Of a stretch of 64,000 bases of DNA, positions 33,858 through 44,945 are shown one piece after another. Positions within the stretch are counted from its first letter, which is position 1. Each line of letters opens with the position of its first letter. The notes under the pieces are model-generated. The model did not search any database. It had not been told where the DNA came from and saw nothing but the letters and a program-made list of their open reading frames with translations. Both the position numbers and the translations under genes were made by a program. Origin of the DNA: Calocera cornea HHB12733 (taxonomy: Eukaryota; Basidiomycota; Dacrymycetes; Dacrymycetales; Dacrymycetaceae); contig KV424030.1 in NCBI GenBank assembly GCA_001632435.1, positions 1 through 64,000 on the forward strand, written 5' to 3'.

Positions 33858-34870
33858 ATGGCTGACCCCCTCCGGCCCCAGGCACACGACCTCCTCCCGC
33901 TCTCGCAGCTCCCAGCACTCCCACCGTCGCCCCCTCCCTCCCACAAGTCGCTCTCCCCCTCACGTTCCCCATCCCCACCACCCTCCGCCTCCGCCTCCGC
34001 CGCCGCCTCCCAGTCCCAACCCATGTCCACCCAACCCCCCTCAGCGGACCAGGCACTCCCAGCCCCCTCCGCCCCCGCCCCCGCCCCTCCCCAGCCCGAC
34101 CACCCACCGCAGCCCCAGTCCCAGCCGNNNNNNNNNNNNNNNNNNNNNNNNNNNNNNNNNNNNNNNNNNNNNNNNNNNNNNNNNNNNNNNNNNNNNNNNN
34201 NNNNNNNNNNNNNNNNNNNNNNNNNNNNNNNNNNNNNNNNNNNNNNNNNNNNNNNNNNNNNNNNNNNNNNNNNNNNNNNNNNNNNNNNNNNNNNNNNNNN
34301 NNNNNNNNNNNNNNNNNNNNNNNNNNNNNNNNNNNNNNNNNNNNNNNNNNNNNNNNNNNNNNNNNNNNNNNNNNNNNNNNNNNNNNNNNNNNNNNNNNNN
34401 NNNNNNNNNNNNNNNNNNNNNNNNNNNNNNNNAGGACCCCCACTGACAACCGCACAGAATGGAGAGACGAGCAGCTCCCGCCCTCCCCGAGCTATTTCAG
34501 GCTGCTCCACCTGGGCCGCATGCTGCAGGACGATTCTACGCTCGCCTGTGCGTCCCTCTTCTCTCCCTTCCCTTCCCTTCCCTTCCCTTTCCTCGCCCAT
34601 CCGGTCCGATCCGATCCGATCCGGCTAACCTCCCCCCTCCCCCCCCACCAACAAACAGCGAACAACCTGCACCCGACCAACACGCCCCAGATAGTGCACC
34701 TCAGCATAAAAGCCTTCGTCCCGCCCGTCGAGAGCAGCACGAAGGCGAAGAAGCGGCAGTCGAAGCCCGTGGGCCTGGGCGGGGGCGGCGCGGACGAGCG
34801 GGACACGGGAGGACTCGGCGCCGAGGGCGACGTCGAGGGCGGGTGCTGTGGCGGGTGTGTCGTTATGTGA
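33858..34870 (+). CDS. UBL3/MUB-like prenylated ubiquitin-fold protein, interrupted by assembly gap
   Basis: The N-terminus from 33858 (MADPLRPQAHDLLPLSQL) is a Pro/Ser-rich low-complexity region of at least 90 residues that runs into the unsequenced gap at 34128. After the gap, exon 34458-34547 begins behind an ACTGAC...CGCACAG acceptor and reads EWRDEQLPPSPSYFRLLHLG then RMLQDDSTLA. The last exon 34659-34870 reads NNLHPTNTPQIVHLSIKAF and ends CCGGCVVM. The order W-x-EQ-PxSP-xxxRLLxxGRML...TxxVHL plus a C-terminal CaaX box (CVVM) matches UBL3/MUB proteins, which are prenylated, sit at the plasma membrane and sort cargo or bind E2 enzymes. The first strands of the ubiquitin fold and one intron donor must lie in the gap. 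The Pro-rich N-terminus is longer than in animal or plant members. Confidence 0.78.
34128..34432. other. Assembly gap (305 undetermined bases)
   Basis: Run of N within the UBL3-like gene. Its flanks are C-rich and repetitive, which may explain the sequencing failure. The true gap length is unknown. Confidence 0.98.
34548..34658 (+). repeat. Microsatellites inside an intron of the UBL3-like gene
   Basis: This 111-base intron (GTGCGT donor, GGCTAAC branch, AACAG acceptor) contains a CCCTT-type pentamer tract followed by about four copies of GGTCC/GATCC-like CCGAT units (TCCGATCCGATCCGATCCGG). Confidence 0.75.
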
Positions 34871-35625
34871 TGGATGGAGGGGGGAGAGGGTGGGGTGGGG
34901 TTGGGGGTGGCGATGTTTTTGGGGGAGGGGCGGGTCGGGCGGTGCACACCGTTGATGTCCATGTTGGTGTTGACCGATGTCTGCCGCTGGATGCTTCGGC
35001 GCGAGGAACCGGTGGTGCATCCCTCCTCCTACCCGACCCGCACAGCCCAACTCACCATCTCCAGGCACGTTATCCGCCCAGTTCCCACCGTTCTCGAGCC
35101 CCGGCCCCGGCCCGCCCGCACCCGTACAATGTTCTTATGAAACTCTGATGTCTGATGCTCACGATCCACCCCTGCCAATGCGATGTACCGCTATAAGTTA
35201 CACTGTTCCAGTTCCAGCTACAATTTCCAGCTTTCAGCTACAGCTACCCCTGCCGTCTACCCGTTCTCCATTTCCTTGTTCGCTCATCTCTTCCCCGAGC
35301 TCGTTATGTAAGGGGGGTTGGGACGTTTTGTACCATAGATAGGTTTGACAATGATGCTGTTTTCACACGTGCTCATCCGCGAGCGCATTGCCGTGGGTCT
35401 ACACTCAGTTGGGCTACTGCATTCAGCACCGTACGTTGGGCCAGAGTTGGTCATGATTGCATACGCATATATTGCATAACACCCACAAGCAGCGCATACA
35501 ACGTAGACGGTAAATTTTGTACCCAGCTCTGCCTGACCAACACACAGCAGCCACACGAGTCTCCCCACTCAGAGCACTCCCACTACGCACAGCACTGAGA
35601 GCGCTCAGAGAACACCTACGCCCGC
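34871..35625. other. Convergent 3' region
   Basis: Begins G-rich just after the UBL3-like stop, then turns AT-richer towards the 3' end of the eL20 gene. A CAGCTACAG/CCAGCT short repeat lies near 35210-35255. No gene seen. Confidence 0.4.
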
Positions 35626-36419
35626 TCAGAACGTCTTCGGCCTCACGGCGGAGAAGGTCGAGCGGGACTTGGTCACGCGGTGGGGGAGGGGGAAGCGCAG
35701 GCCCGGCTGGAGCAACTGCTTGATGTACGGCCGCTTCACGTCCGCCGTCTTCTCGATCTCCTGCACGCGGAGGATCTGCACGCACAAAGATCAGCACGCC
35801 ATCCTGCGATATGACACAGCGCAGGGAACGAGGGTACGCACCAGAACGGAGCGGAAACGGGCACGATGGCGCGCAGCCATGTCCTGGTACATGGAGCTGA
35901 CGGCCTCGGCGCGGGAGAGCGCGCGGAACTCCTTGTACATGTTGTGCGTGCCCGAGCGCGAGTCGTAGCGCAGCCAGATACCAAAGTTCTTCACCTTCAA
36001 GGGCTTGCGCTCCGAGATCTAGGGGAGGGGGATTAGAATATGTAACGGTGACAGGTTTTAGGTTGGGCTCGGCTGGGTGGGGCTCGGTCGTGTGCGCGGT
36101 TGAAAAAGGACCGGCAAAGTCCTCGATATCTCCTCCGAATCCCCGTCTTCCACCGCAGTCCAACCAATGCGCCACCAAAGCAATCCACCTCGCCCAGCTG
36201 CAGCCCAGCAGAAAGAGAACAGGTACTCACGACGTTGATGCCCACGATCTCACCGTTCGCCTTCTTCACCTTCTTAAGCTGCCTCAGGAAGTACCAGAAC
36301 CTGCTCTTGGCGACGACCTCGTTCGGCGCAAATATGCGCATCCTGTAGAGACGCGGGGTGGGCTCTGCCTCGGTGGGCAGGTGGCGGCCCAGCACTTGGT
36401 ACTCGACGATCTTCAGCAT
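35626..36419 (-). CDS. RPL20: 60S ribosomal protein eL20 (L18a/L20)
   Basis: Three exons: 36231-36419, 35842-36018 and 35626-35775, giving 171 residues, the normal length (yeast about 172). Conserved blocks are [80 protein letters not shown], and the C-terminus [25 protein letters not shown]. The protein is a core component of the large ribosomal subunit at the interface with 5S/25S rRNA. Intron 1 is 212 bases, about four times longer than most introns in this window. I looked in it for a box C/D or H/ACA snoRNA and did not find the boxes. Identity is secure. Confidence 0.97.
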
Positions 36420-37267
36420 GGCGGGGGATGTCGGTCGATGGGGTCTAAGTGCAGCCGGGTCAGCGGGGTGCAATCCAGCGGATGGAGCCGGGGAAACGCT
36501 CTGCTCAACACGTTGGATGATGCTAGCACCCTCCAACGGTCAAACAAAGGTGCAGGATGCTGGGAACAAGAGCGATGATACTCACTGTTGTCGATGCCGA
36601 CTCAGACGGTGAGGACGATGAGCTCGAAAGTCTTTGCCAATTCTTGGACTGGGGGATGCACCGCCACTAAGAAGGATCCGCTCGAAAAGTCCCGCACTGC
36701 CCGGGCTTCTGTCTTCTCGCGTTTGGATCCGCTAAGGTTGAAGGCTTGCTGGCGTTGCCACGATCTAGAGCGTAGCTTGGTGATCATCACTTCTGTAGGA
36801 TCAGCCGGTGAAGACTGTATATCTGATTGACTTGCTTCCTCATTGATACTGGCTGATTGCATTGAGATGCTGGCGACACTCAGTCGGCTCTTATGCGTCT
36901 ACTGGCGCCTGTGCAGCTCACGGTGCATTTTTGGCTCTGTGCAGGAATGTGGCAAACTCTTACCGAGAATGCACCCCAACTTGTTCTCCGTCTCGAGGGG
37001 CAATAGCTTCCATTGGGAAGTCTGTGCAGATCTATGCGCTGCCTGGGCGACACGTCTACCACTGCCCGCGGTCGAAATCCAAACTCAAACTTTCGCCATT
37101 ATGATTGCGACGTAGCAATCACATCAAACCTGCAATAAATAACCATCCGAAAACATGGCCGGTGGTAGATAGGTAAGGAAAGCATAGAAGAGATCATAGA
37201 GTGATGCGAAGGAAAATCGTTACGACTCGCCGTGTGGCCTCGCCGAGCACGACAAGCAACCCCCCCC
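36420..37267. other. Intergenic region
   Basis: Promoter of eL20 on the left and 3' flank of the CPYR gene on the right. A minus frame near 36602-36862 has no domain. Nothing supportable. Confidence 0.4.
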
Positions 37268-38509
37268 TCACTCCTGTTCCTTTGGGACGAATCGAAAGAG
37301 CGGCCCAGTGCCTTTCTGAACACGCATATAGCCCATGGACCTCGGGTGTCTTATCCTGTGCAACACCGGACAGTCATGGTGGCCACCAGTCACCCTCTCC
37401 CCCGGACCGAACGGCCGGTGGCAATCTGGACACACGACGATCGGGATCCTTTCCGCCAAGTGCAGATCCAGCGTCTCCGCATCTCTCCGCTCCGACATGA
37501 CCTTTTCTTGGAACGCGTGCCAACAGCACATGTGTATCGTAAGCTCCCTGAGCGTCGCAAACTTGAGCGGGCAGTAGAAGTCATGGATGTCGAACTCGGA
37601 CTGGGGGTGTCTGTAGGGGCAGAGCAGCCAAGGTTCTACCACTCTCAGCACCTGCGGCACATAGACAGCTTCCTGCACCCTGATCCATACGAATTGGCTT
37701 GCCCACGACCTCCAGTATTCGACCGCCGTGTTCTCGATCTGGCCGTGCCGATGTTGTCCGGCGGGTCCCGCCTGACGCGGCCGCAGGTGAACCTCACTGT
37801 CGTTCGCGCCATTGAAGAGAAGAGCATTGAACCATAATTCTACACTCATCCCGGGGGGTGGTTGCGATGAGTGAAATTCGATCGGCATATCGGTGCCACC
37901 CATCGGCAGCGACTGGGAGTTCAAAGTTGGTCCGCTAGCACGACCGTCAAGGAATCCGATGGTGCCGTCATTCAACTCGTGGGGAATAGTAGCGTCGGTC
38001 ATAGTCTCTGTGCTGCCGACCGGCCTTTGCGGAGAGCCTGCTACGTCCGATGGGCTATGGTCGACCTGAAAATACCCCATTTGATCAGTAGAATGGTGCG
38101 ACATACCTGTTGTCATATCCGGCAGGTCGGCGTGCGTATCAGCATTGAGATACGCCTCACGAACAAACTGCATGGCCGAACTGCGGAGCTCATCGGCGAG
38201 CAACTGCTGCATCCTGTCGACTTCGGCCCTGACGTCTACAGTACCGGTGTCAACCGAGCTTTAGACGCACCTTTCAGGGTGGATAGGAGGAAGGGACGCA
38301 CGGGCTTCTTGGAGGGTATCGAAGTCTCCGTCACCAGGGCCAACCTGATATTGACTGGTCCCCCTAGGACGATTCTCCTGCCGAGTATTCACCATGGAGG
38401 TTATTGGTGGAGTAGCTCCTATGTTCTCTGAGGCTGTCGTACTCTGTGACGATGCCGAGGATCGTTCGGAGCGACCGTTGTGGGCGGTGCTGTTACTGCG
38501 TGGTGGCAT
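37268..38509 (-). CDS. CPYR-signature zinc-finger-like protein (family member 1)
   Basis: Two exons: 38271-38509 and 37268-38228, joined over a 42-base intron (38229-38270), giving 399 residues. The N-terminal 270 residues are polar and largely disordered. Residues 283-317 carry C-X15-C-X12-H-X4-H, starting CPYRHPQSEFDIHDF; the spacing of the last three ligands is that of a C2H2 finger, but the first cysteine pair is far apart. A second possible metal site follows: VVCPDCHRPFGPGE, then GGHHDCPVLH. The same motif with the same C-X12-H-X4-H half occurs in the genes at 40391-41719 and 55742-57346. Nucleic-acid binding is inferred from the finger-like layout only. I do not recognise a named family. 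Confidence 0.65.
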
Positions 38510-40390
38510 GGTTGTAAGTGGACAAGCAGAGGATGTTATGGCTGCTCTATTCAGAGCTGACCAGTGTTTGCAGGAGGACGGACTCTGCTGGAGGAGTGGA
38601 TTACGCATGCGTATACTGGGTCGGGTTGAGGTATTTAAATGTGTAGACGGAGGCACTTCAGGAGCGTAAGGCCAGGCGCCCTCCCGGGAAGGAGGTACGA
38701 GTGCTACTCCTCGTGCGCATGGGGTGCAGGACGCACACCCTACTCTGTGTGAGGGGGGTGAAGGCGGAGGCGTGTTTGCCTCGCTTCGGGTGACTCACGG
38801 TCAGCTGAAAATGTGGGTTCTCCTATCCGATGCCTTGCACCCTCTCTTCCATTCGTAACTGAATACTACTGTACAGCCGTGAACGGACTGCCGACGATCC
38901 CACACAAGAAGAAGATGTGTCGATCTTCGCACCTCCTGACTACGCATTCCTTATCGTACGGCCGACCACCCCTTGCACCCGTGAACCAGCCCTTGACTGC
39001 AGCAGCTCGTATTCCACCGATATCACCGAACGGCAATTGCGTGGTTCTCCCTAGTGAAATCAGAACGCTGAACGTGTTGACAAAATCCTCATGCGCGGCC
39101 ATACTCGCCCGTGACTATAAACCATGCGTAACCAGCAGAGGTCTGGAAGCGTAGCAGGGTATGTGGTTCGGGACGGGGACGGGCCAAGTACCATGGTCAT
39201 ATGCATAGGAAGTGTACTATCAATTGAAGGGTCCACTCTAATGATATCACATTCGGCTATTTACCTGGCAAGCGACGTCCAAGATGGCCTTCTGATCACT
39301 CGGAAGTGAGTGCCGGAATGGGCGGTCCAAGTAGTTTGGCGCGCGCTAAGCCGCCGATACTAGAGTCTTCGACCCAGTCGCATTCACGCGAGGAGGCAAG
39401 GCTCTTGCCTGTAAAGCAAGGCGCCGGATGATCCAGAGTAAGAAGCTAACAAAACACCCTGCTTTGGCGGGATCAGTGCGCTAGTTGTTGTGCAAGTCTT
39501 GCCCTACATAGGGGGGGATATCGAGTGAGAGGACAGATTTGGGAAGGCCGAGGCACTCCGCCTCTGCATCGTCCCCAGCCAATCACTGACCACAGCGAGC
39601 GCCGGCGTAGACGAAGCAGGCCTTTTGAAAAGACCGAAGGTATCGGGATAAACTTCGGAGAAGCAGTTCGTGCAACGATGCTGCGGCGGGCAATTTGGGG
39701 GTTGGCGACCCTTGTCCGGTCCGCGCTTGGAGCAGGGCGGAGGGCCCGGAGGACGAAAAACTCCATCTGCGGATGTTCTTGCCACTGGTTGCTGTACAAC
39801 TCAGTCGAGGGCGGTCTGCTTTGACCTCCACGACGATGCACGCTGCTACCAGCGCGTCCTTTAACTGGCGTTGCCTGACGACCTAACTGAAACACAGAGA
39901 GAGACAATCGGCATACCGCAAGCTTGCATGGGGTGCTGATCTTAAATTGCTTCCGACCACTTCTAATCAGCTCTCCGATTCACACAGAGATAAGGCATGG
40001 ACAAGTATCAACTTGCATTCTGGCAACCACCGGCAGGTAACAACAAAACGGCATATTTGCGACGTGACCTTGGCGACGACGGTGTGCATGTAACGCCTCC
40101 ATTGTGCGGGGCCGTTCGGGTATGTGGATCATGATGATGGACTGTGCATATCAAGCGCCGAGGTCTGGATACAATTGTCCACCGCGTTGCGAGACAGAAT
40201 AGCCAACGACAGGCTATAAGGTCGAGTGTGACGACAGGGGGGTGACAGGGACGAGTAAGGACAGTCTCGACAAAGGGATACAAAGCATCCACGACATACC
40301 ACCACTCGTCGACCCCGTTCTGCATACCCTTCCCACTCTCGCAGCTCACTCATTTCCGGAGAACTACCCCATTCCTCCCATGGACCTCTC
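38510..40390. other. Accessory intergenic region
   Basis: Low gene-like content. Contains a perfect hairpin AGGCAAG-GCT-CTTGCCT at 39394-39410. Overlapping frames at 39473-39907 on both strands show no domain. No gene called. Confidence 0.4.
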
Positions 40391-41719
40391 TTACATTGCC
40401 ATTCCCATACTCACTCGAGCGCCTTCCTCATACCCATCCTCCGAAGTGCTCGCACACACAGCGCATCCCGATCCGCAACAGCCATCCTCCTTATTTCCGT
40501 GCTCGCCATGAAGACCCAACAAAAGGCAGTCCATTCGCTGAATATCCTTACCCTTTTCTGCAGGTGGAAACTTCGTGTGGTCCGGCTGCGCCGTGACGGC
40601 TGGCATCTCTCCTCCGATCTGGCTGTGCACGCCACCCACATGCTCCAAGCATGCATCTACGGTATCGAAACTCTCCATGCACGGTCCGTTCCATTCGACC
40701 ATCCACGACAGGCGGTGTCTATATGGGCAACGAACCAGGCTCTCCGGAAGGACGGACTTTAGCTTGATCCAGTACGTCCACGTATCTCGGCAGGCCTGGA
40801 TGACCTGGATCTTGCGTGCGAAGCGGTGGTGGACACGCAATGTACGGCTCCTGCTGTGGTCCGAATCTTCGCCCTCTGCCTCCGAGCCATGATCCTGCAC
40901 TTCTTGGGCAATGCGTTCGGGACATTTCGAAACCTCATGGCTATTGGGGAGCGCTTGGTAGCCAGCGACCGCCAGTGGGGCATGCTGCCCGGACACGTGG
41001 AAGACAGCACTCGACCCCGAATGCGAACATGTGTTTCTCACCCAACTGCCGTGGGAAGAACGACTGCCAGTTTCCGATTTCGTGTCGGTCATCATCGAAG
41101 CCTTCATAACCTGCGATGTTTGAAGGGCAGTAATCCTCCGTGTAAGACCAGCTAAGGTGTTGTCCGAAGACTTCCACCCTTCATCCTGGTCGCAACGAGT
41201 GGCACTGGTATCGAAGGACGAAGCGATATCGGAAGACAGCCGACTCGACAGACTTTGAGCAGCGTTGATGGCCCAAGGTGCTTCACGGGTCTTCGCTGAT
41301 GATGGGTGAGAGAGATGATAGTTCCGCTGGAAACTGTCATGACTGAGAGGCAGTCGCGGAATCCGGTGCTCAGCATCACGCTGTTGGGTCGCAGGCAAGA
41401 GAACGACATCTCCATAGTCTTCATTTGCCAGCGGAATGCCGACGGTCTTTTCGGGATGCAGATCGTACCACTCTACGATGAGTTGTGCTTGGGATTCGAT
41501 TCTCTCGCCGTCTCCCGGACAGTAGAAGGCTTGACGAAATCGACTCTTCCTTTCTTGCATGTCTGGAGAATCCGGTCGGGGCGGTGGTCTTGTTATTGGT
41601 TTCTGGAACGGGGTCGTATCCTGCTTCCTGCGGTATTCGGTATACGTAGGCTGTGATGGCGGAAGGAGGGAAGCGTCCCTCACGATGTGCGGGATGCTGG
41701 AATCTCTTGGGTTAAACAT
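40391..41719 (-). CDS. CPYR-signature zinc-finger-like protein (family member 2)
   Basis: The main exon has 442 residues from the first ATG at 41719. Most of it is polar and serine-rich. Residues 331-365 carry C-X15-C-X12-H-X4-H, starting CPYRHRLSWMVEWNG, with the same spacing as member 1. The C-terminus is cysteine-containing (DGCCGSGCAVCAST). A pyrimidine-rich CCAG acceptor lies just upstream of 41719 and keeps the frame open, so a first exon may begin at the ATG near 41921 (MTCLPAGVGAGSSSAS). In that model the 43-base G run at 41796-41838 would fall in the first intron. The start is therefore uncertain. Function unknown; nucleic-acid binding is a guess from the finger. Confidence 0.6.
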   Translation of the reverse strand: MFNPRDSSIPHIVRDASLLPPSQPTYTEYRRKQDTTPFQKPITRPPPRPDSPDMQERKSRFRQAFYCPGDGERIESQAQLIVEWYDLHPEKTVGIPLANEDYGDVVLLPATQQRDAEHRIPRLPLSHDSFQRNYHLSHPSSAKTREAPWAINAAQSLSSRLSSDIASSFDTSATRCDQDEGWKSSDNTLAGLTRRITALQTSQVMKASMMTDTKSETGSRSSHGSWVRNTCSHSGSSAVFHVSGQHAPLAVAGYQALPNSHEVSKCPERIAQEVQDHGSEAEGEDSDHSRSRTLRVHHRFARKIQVIQACRDTWTYWIKLKSVLPESLVRCPYRHRLSWMVEWNGPCMESFDTVDACLEHVGGVHSQIGGEMPAVTAQPDHTKFPPAEKGKDIQRMDCLLLGLHGEHGNKEDGCCGSGCAVCASTSEDGYEEGARVSMGMAM

Positions 41720-41787
41720 CGATGTCTGGAGACCAAATGAAGGGCTCGGCGGCCCTCGTGTGAGAGGAGATTGGTCTCAGTTGGACC

Positions 41788-41838
<51 letters not shown>

Positions 41839-43065
41839 CGTACCTGCGGCGACAGAGGCGGGCACGTACTGCTGCAGCGGAAGCACTTGAACTCCCGGCG
41901 CCCACGCCTGCAGGCAGGCAAGTCATACCCCGGATTTGAACGACAGCGCAGTCGGGCCTTGCGGGATGACCTGTTTTGAGGGGTTCGAGGGTATGGACGC
42001 AACCTTGGCTGCCTTCTCATGTCATGCTAACGGCCGGTTGGTTGGGACACATGCCGTGGCAATTGGTGTTACACACACCACCGGTCCGAGTCCATCAAGG
42101 GTTGCCCTATTTGAAGTGAAGAGGAGTCATTTCCAGCACCCTACTGTATATCCCGTTGTCTGCCGCTTACTCGTTCCACCTGCGGATGTCCAGTTGGTTG
42201 GTGGTATAAGACACTGCACTTCGTTCTCGGCCACGAGGGCGCCTCGGAAGGTTTCAGCAGGTTGCGCTGGGTCAGCGATGTTTTCCTTGAGGAAGTCAAC
42301 GGGCTCTCTGTTGAGTAGTTGAGTAGCGCCCGTGGGTATCCAAAAGCTAGCCACCGGCGTAGCACCGTGTACAGATTGTGGGCCATCGTGGCGTTTCTTG
42401 TAGCTACAACGCGTTGGATATGAGTTTGTTCGACAGAATGTTTCGGCGTCTTCTCGAAGCATTGTTGAGTAGGCAAGTCCTCAATCGCGCGAGAATTCTT
42501 GCATCTTCGCAGAGGGTTTTAGCCGAGGATCTGTCCAGAAGCCGGGCAAGACGCAATAGAAAGAGAGAACCAACGGGTTCCAGGAGGCCCCGGGGGTTGA
42601 TTGGGGGTCTCTATTGTTTAGTCCATGTCAGTAATCTGGTTGCCAGCCAAACGTATGCTTTAAGCGTGGGCCCAGCGGGAGCTGATGTGGTCGGCCGCGG
42701 CTTCCACGATAGCTCTGCTTCCGTGATTCGGGAGTTGCTCACTGGGCAGGCACGCGTTGGGTGCTCTGTAGGTACGGGGTACCTTTGGTTGCCTGGGGAT
42801 TACTTTGGGGGGGTCACACGAGAGTTATTTTTTCCCACGGTCACAGGAGTGGATTATCGGAAAAGAGGAGAAGAATACAGCATATGCAACCGAGTCCGTC
42901 ACTTCCAGGTACCATCGTCTAGTCTCTACATCAGCAACGCCGTCCGTTGAGCTCTCGCAGTGTTGTCAATACAGTTTTTATCTTTCAAAATCGTCAGACC
43001 TGTTCGCGTGATAAGCATTGGCCTGGGAATAGCTCCATGCCACATACCCTCGTCTGTTGGGTGCC
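41720..43065. other. Intergenic region with a G run
   Basis: Apart from the possible first exon of the gene to the left, only unsupported frames occur (for example 42378-42950 plus, and two overlapping minus frames at 42127-42476). Confidence 0.35.
41796..41838 (+). repeat. Homopolymer of 43 G
   Basis: Uninterrupted G run, C on the coding strand of the gene to the left. The length is likely inexact because sequencing and assembly of such runs is unreliable. Confidence 0.9.
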
Positions 43066-43593
43066 TTACGCTCGGCGACGGCTAACAGCCACCTTGGCTT
43101 TCGTAGCCTTCGTGAACGGCAGTATCTTCCTCAAATTCCGGAAGGCGGGAATTCCGTCGAACATGGCACCGTATGTGTCCTGAGATGCGGCCTGGAGTGC
43201 CTCCATGACGTCCCAAAACCTCTCAGGCTGCTCGTCACCCTCCTCATGGAAATCCTCGGAGAAAGTGGACGGATCGGGGCCAAAGTCGAGCTCGTCCGCC
43301 TGGTCGGCGAGGCGCGCAGGAAGGCCGTCGAGTCCCTTTGAGCGGCGGCGGGACGGGCGGACGAAGGAGGGGGCGATGTCTTGGGACTGGAAAGACTCGG
43401 GGAGGCCGGCATCGACGATCATAGAGTCGAGGTCCATCACACGAGGATCGGGTACGTGTGCTCTTGCAGCAACTTCCGGAGATGCATCACGCTGCCAAAG
43501 GTTGAAGCTGGCCAGCGGAAGGGCATTGACCGCAGCAGTCGACAGGCACAGAGCACAGATGAGCGACTCGAGAGAAGAGGACCGTGCACGCAT
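43066..43593 (-). CDS. Secreted cysteine-poor protein of unknown function
   Basis: Single exon of 175 residues. The start at 43593 is set by TATAAA on the minus strand at 43653-43658, 60 bases upstream, and by the signal peptide that follows (SLESLICALCLSTAAVNALP). The open frame extends 18 codons further upstream, but past the TATA spacing. The mature part is acidic and polar, has no cysteine after the signal, and contains a basic RPSRRRSK site near the middle that could be cut by a Kex2-type protease. It ends in a basic stretch (KATKAKVAVSRRRA). Secretion is inferred; no family recognised. Such small secreted proteins often have roles at the cell surface or towards a host. Confidence 0.62.
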   Translation of the reverse strand: MRARSSSLESLICALCLSTAAVNALPLASFNLWQRDASPEVAARAHVPDPRVMDLDSMIVDAGLPESFQSQDIAPSFVRPSRRRSKGLDGLPARLADQADELDFGPDPSTFSEDFHEEGDEQPERFWDVMEALQAASQDTYGAMFDGIPAFRNLRKILPFTKATKAKVAVSRRRA

Positions 43594-43652
43594 TGTTGGA
43601 GGATGGTGACGTGCGAGAGAGCGGTGGGGTGAACGTAGTGATGGCAAATTGG

Positions 43653-43658
43653 TTTATA
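43653..43658 (-). promoter_or_regulatory. TATA box of the secreted protein gene
   Basis: TATAAA on the minus strand, 60 bases upstream of ATG 43593. Confidence 0.5.
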
Positions 43659-44734
43659 TGAGAGGTCCAGGTAGGGGGCGTATCCCGGGTGAGGAAAAGT
43701 CATCGAGATGCGGCGGGTATAGTGAGCAGCGAGGGATGGCTGGCCGTGTCGGAGAGGCCGGCACATCATCATTGCCTCGCCGAGGGATCGCTGCGGCTCG
43801 TCGGGCGGTGATTGGCTGGCTGGTCATCATCATCATCCTGAGCCTATTAGAGAGGGCTGGCAGGATCTCGACTTTGTCTTGGGAAGCAACGTAATGTTTC
43901 TGGGGCGGCATTGCCATCATTAAGATGGCTGGTCGAAGCCGCATGAGTTTGCCCCCGCTCCGTTCAGGGCGGCGCGCAATGTACTTCTGCTTCCGCGCTC
44001 GTGCCACGCGGCGCGCACAAGGTCTCCGATCAGGCATTGCTTCCTGCGCAGGCTTGCCAGCTACCATCGTGCCTCGGACGGTTTACATGAGCTCATTCCT
44101 TGGTCAGGCGTGTCGAGCCACTGCTACATACCGGAAGATCGTACGGTATGGCACGCACCGTGCGACAAGAATTCCCAGCGGGGCTGCGCGGCAGTCTCAG
44201 CAACTAGTCACGCTGGAGCGCTTTCGTACGGACATCGTCCTCTTGCACTAGCTCTACTCCTCGGGATCGGCAGGAACTGGCATCCCAAACTGGGCCATGC
44301 AGTTACCGGAGTTACGGCAGCTACCCTGCATTCGATGTATAGGCAAGCCGAGCCCCCTGCTAGTTGTCTGAGAGTTCCACCGGCTCCGCTTGCACTGCCG
44401 TCCAGCCACCCGGGCCCCGCTGCGCCCCTGCCTGTGAACTCGGCCTCAGTAGTGCTCTCTTGCATGTCCTGATGCTGCACAACAACATCCTAGGTCACGT
44501 GAGCATCTAGGTCACCATACTAGGTCCCCTGATGTTGATTTTCACTCTCCTACGACTCTGTGCGACTGACAGTTCCCTGGCAGGTAGGGAAGAGCATTTC
44601 CCTTCCGGCCTATTATTCTCTCCTCTAATCCTTCCTAATAGCATAGAACGCAGGTCGAAGCGGGAGATGGTTGTACGAGTGTGGATTAGCCCATAGGGCG
44701 TGGGATGCGTCAAAATCTGTCTGGACCCTACACC

Positions 44735-44945
44735 ACTCTACGGTACTCTCCTGTGCGCTACCATACCCTACTGCATGCTACCGAGCTCTACCATCGACTA
44801 CCATCCGGATACCAGCATATACCAGGCCAGTACCATTGCATACGGGAGAGTACCAGCACAGTACCAACTGGTACAGCTCAGTACCAGGTCGTCCGGTATC
44901 CTCTTGGTATTCTGTCACCTAAAACCAACCGGTACTTTGAATCCA
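44735..44945. repeat. Degenerate TACC/GGTA-rich repeat patch
   Basis: Dense occurrences of CTACCA, GTACCA and their complements (for example CAGTACCAACTGGTACAG, and GGTATCC/GGTATTC). Units are irregular, so this is a decayed or imperfect repeat, not a clean satellite. Confidence 0.6.

Noticed and set aside
36019..36230. Intronic snoRNA in eL20
   Set aside because: No C box (TGATGA), D box (CTGA) or H/ACA arrangement recognised; left only as a low-interest check.
39360..39435. Possible tRNA-Tyr, because of a CTTGC-CTGTAAA-GCAAG stem-loop with GTA in the loop
   Set aside because: No T arm, B box or acceptor stem fits around it. The adjacent perfect hairpin AGGCAAG-GCT-CTTGCCT explains the pairing better.
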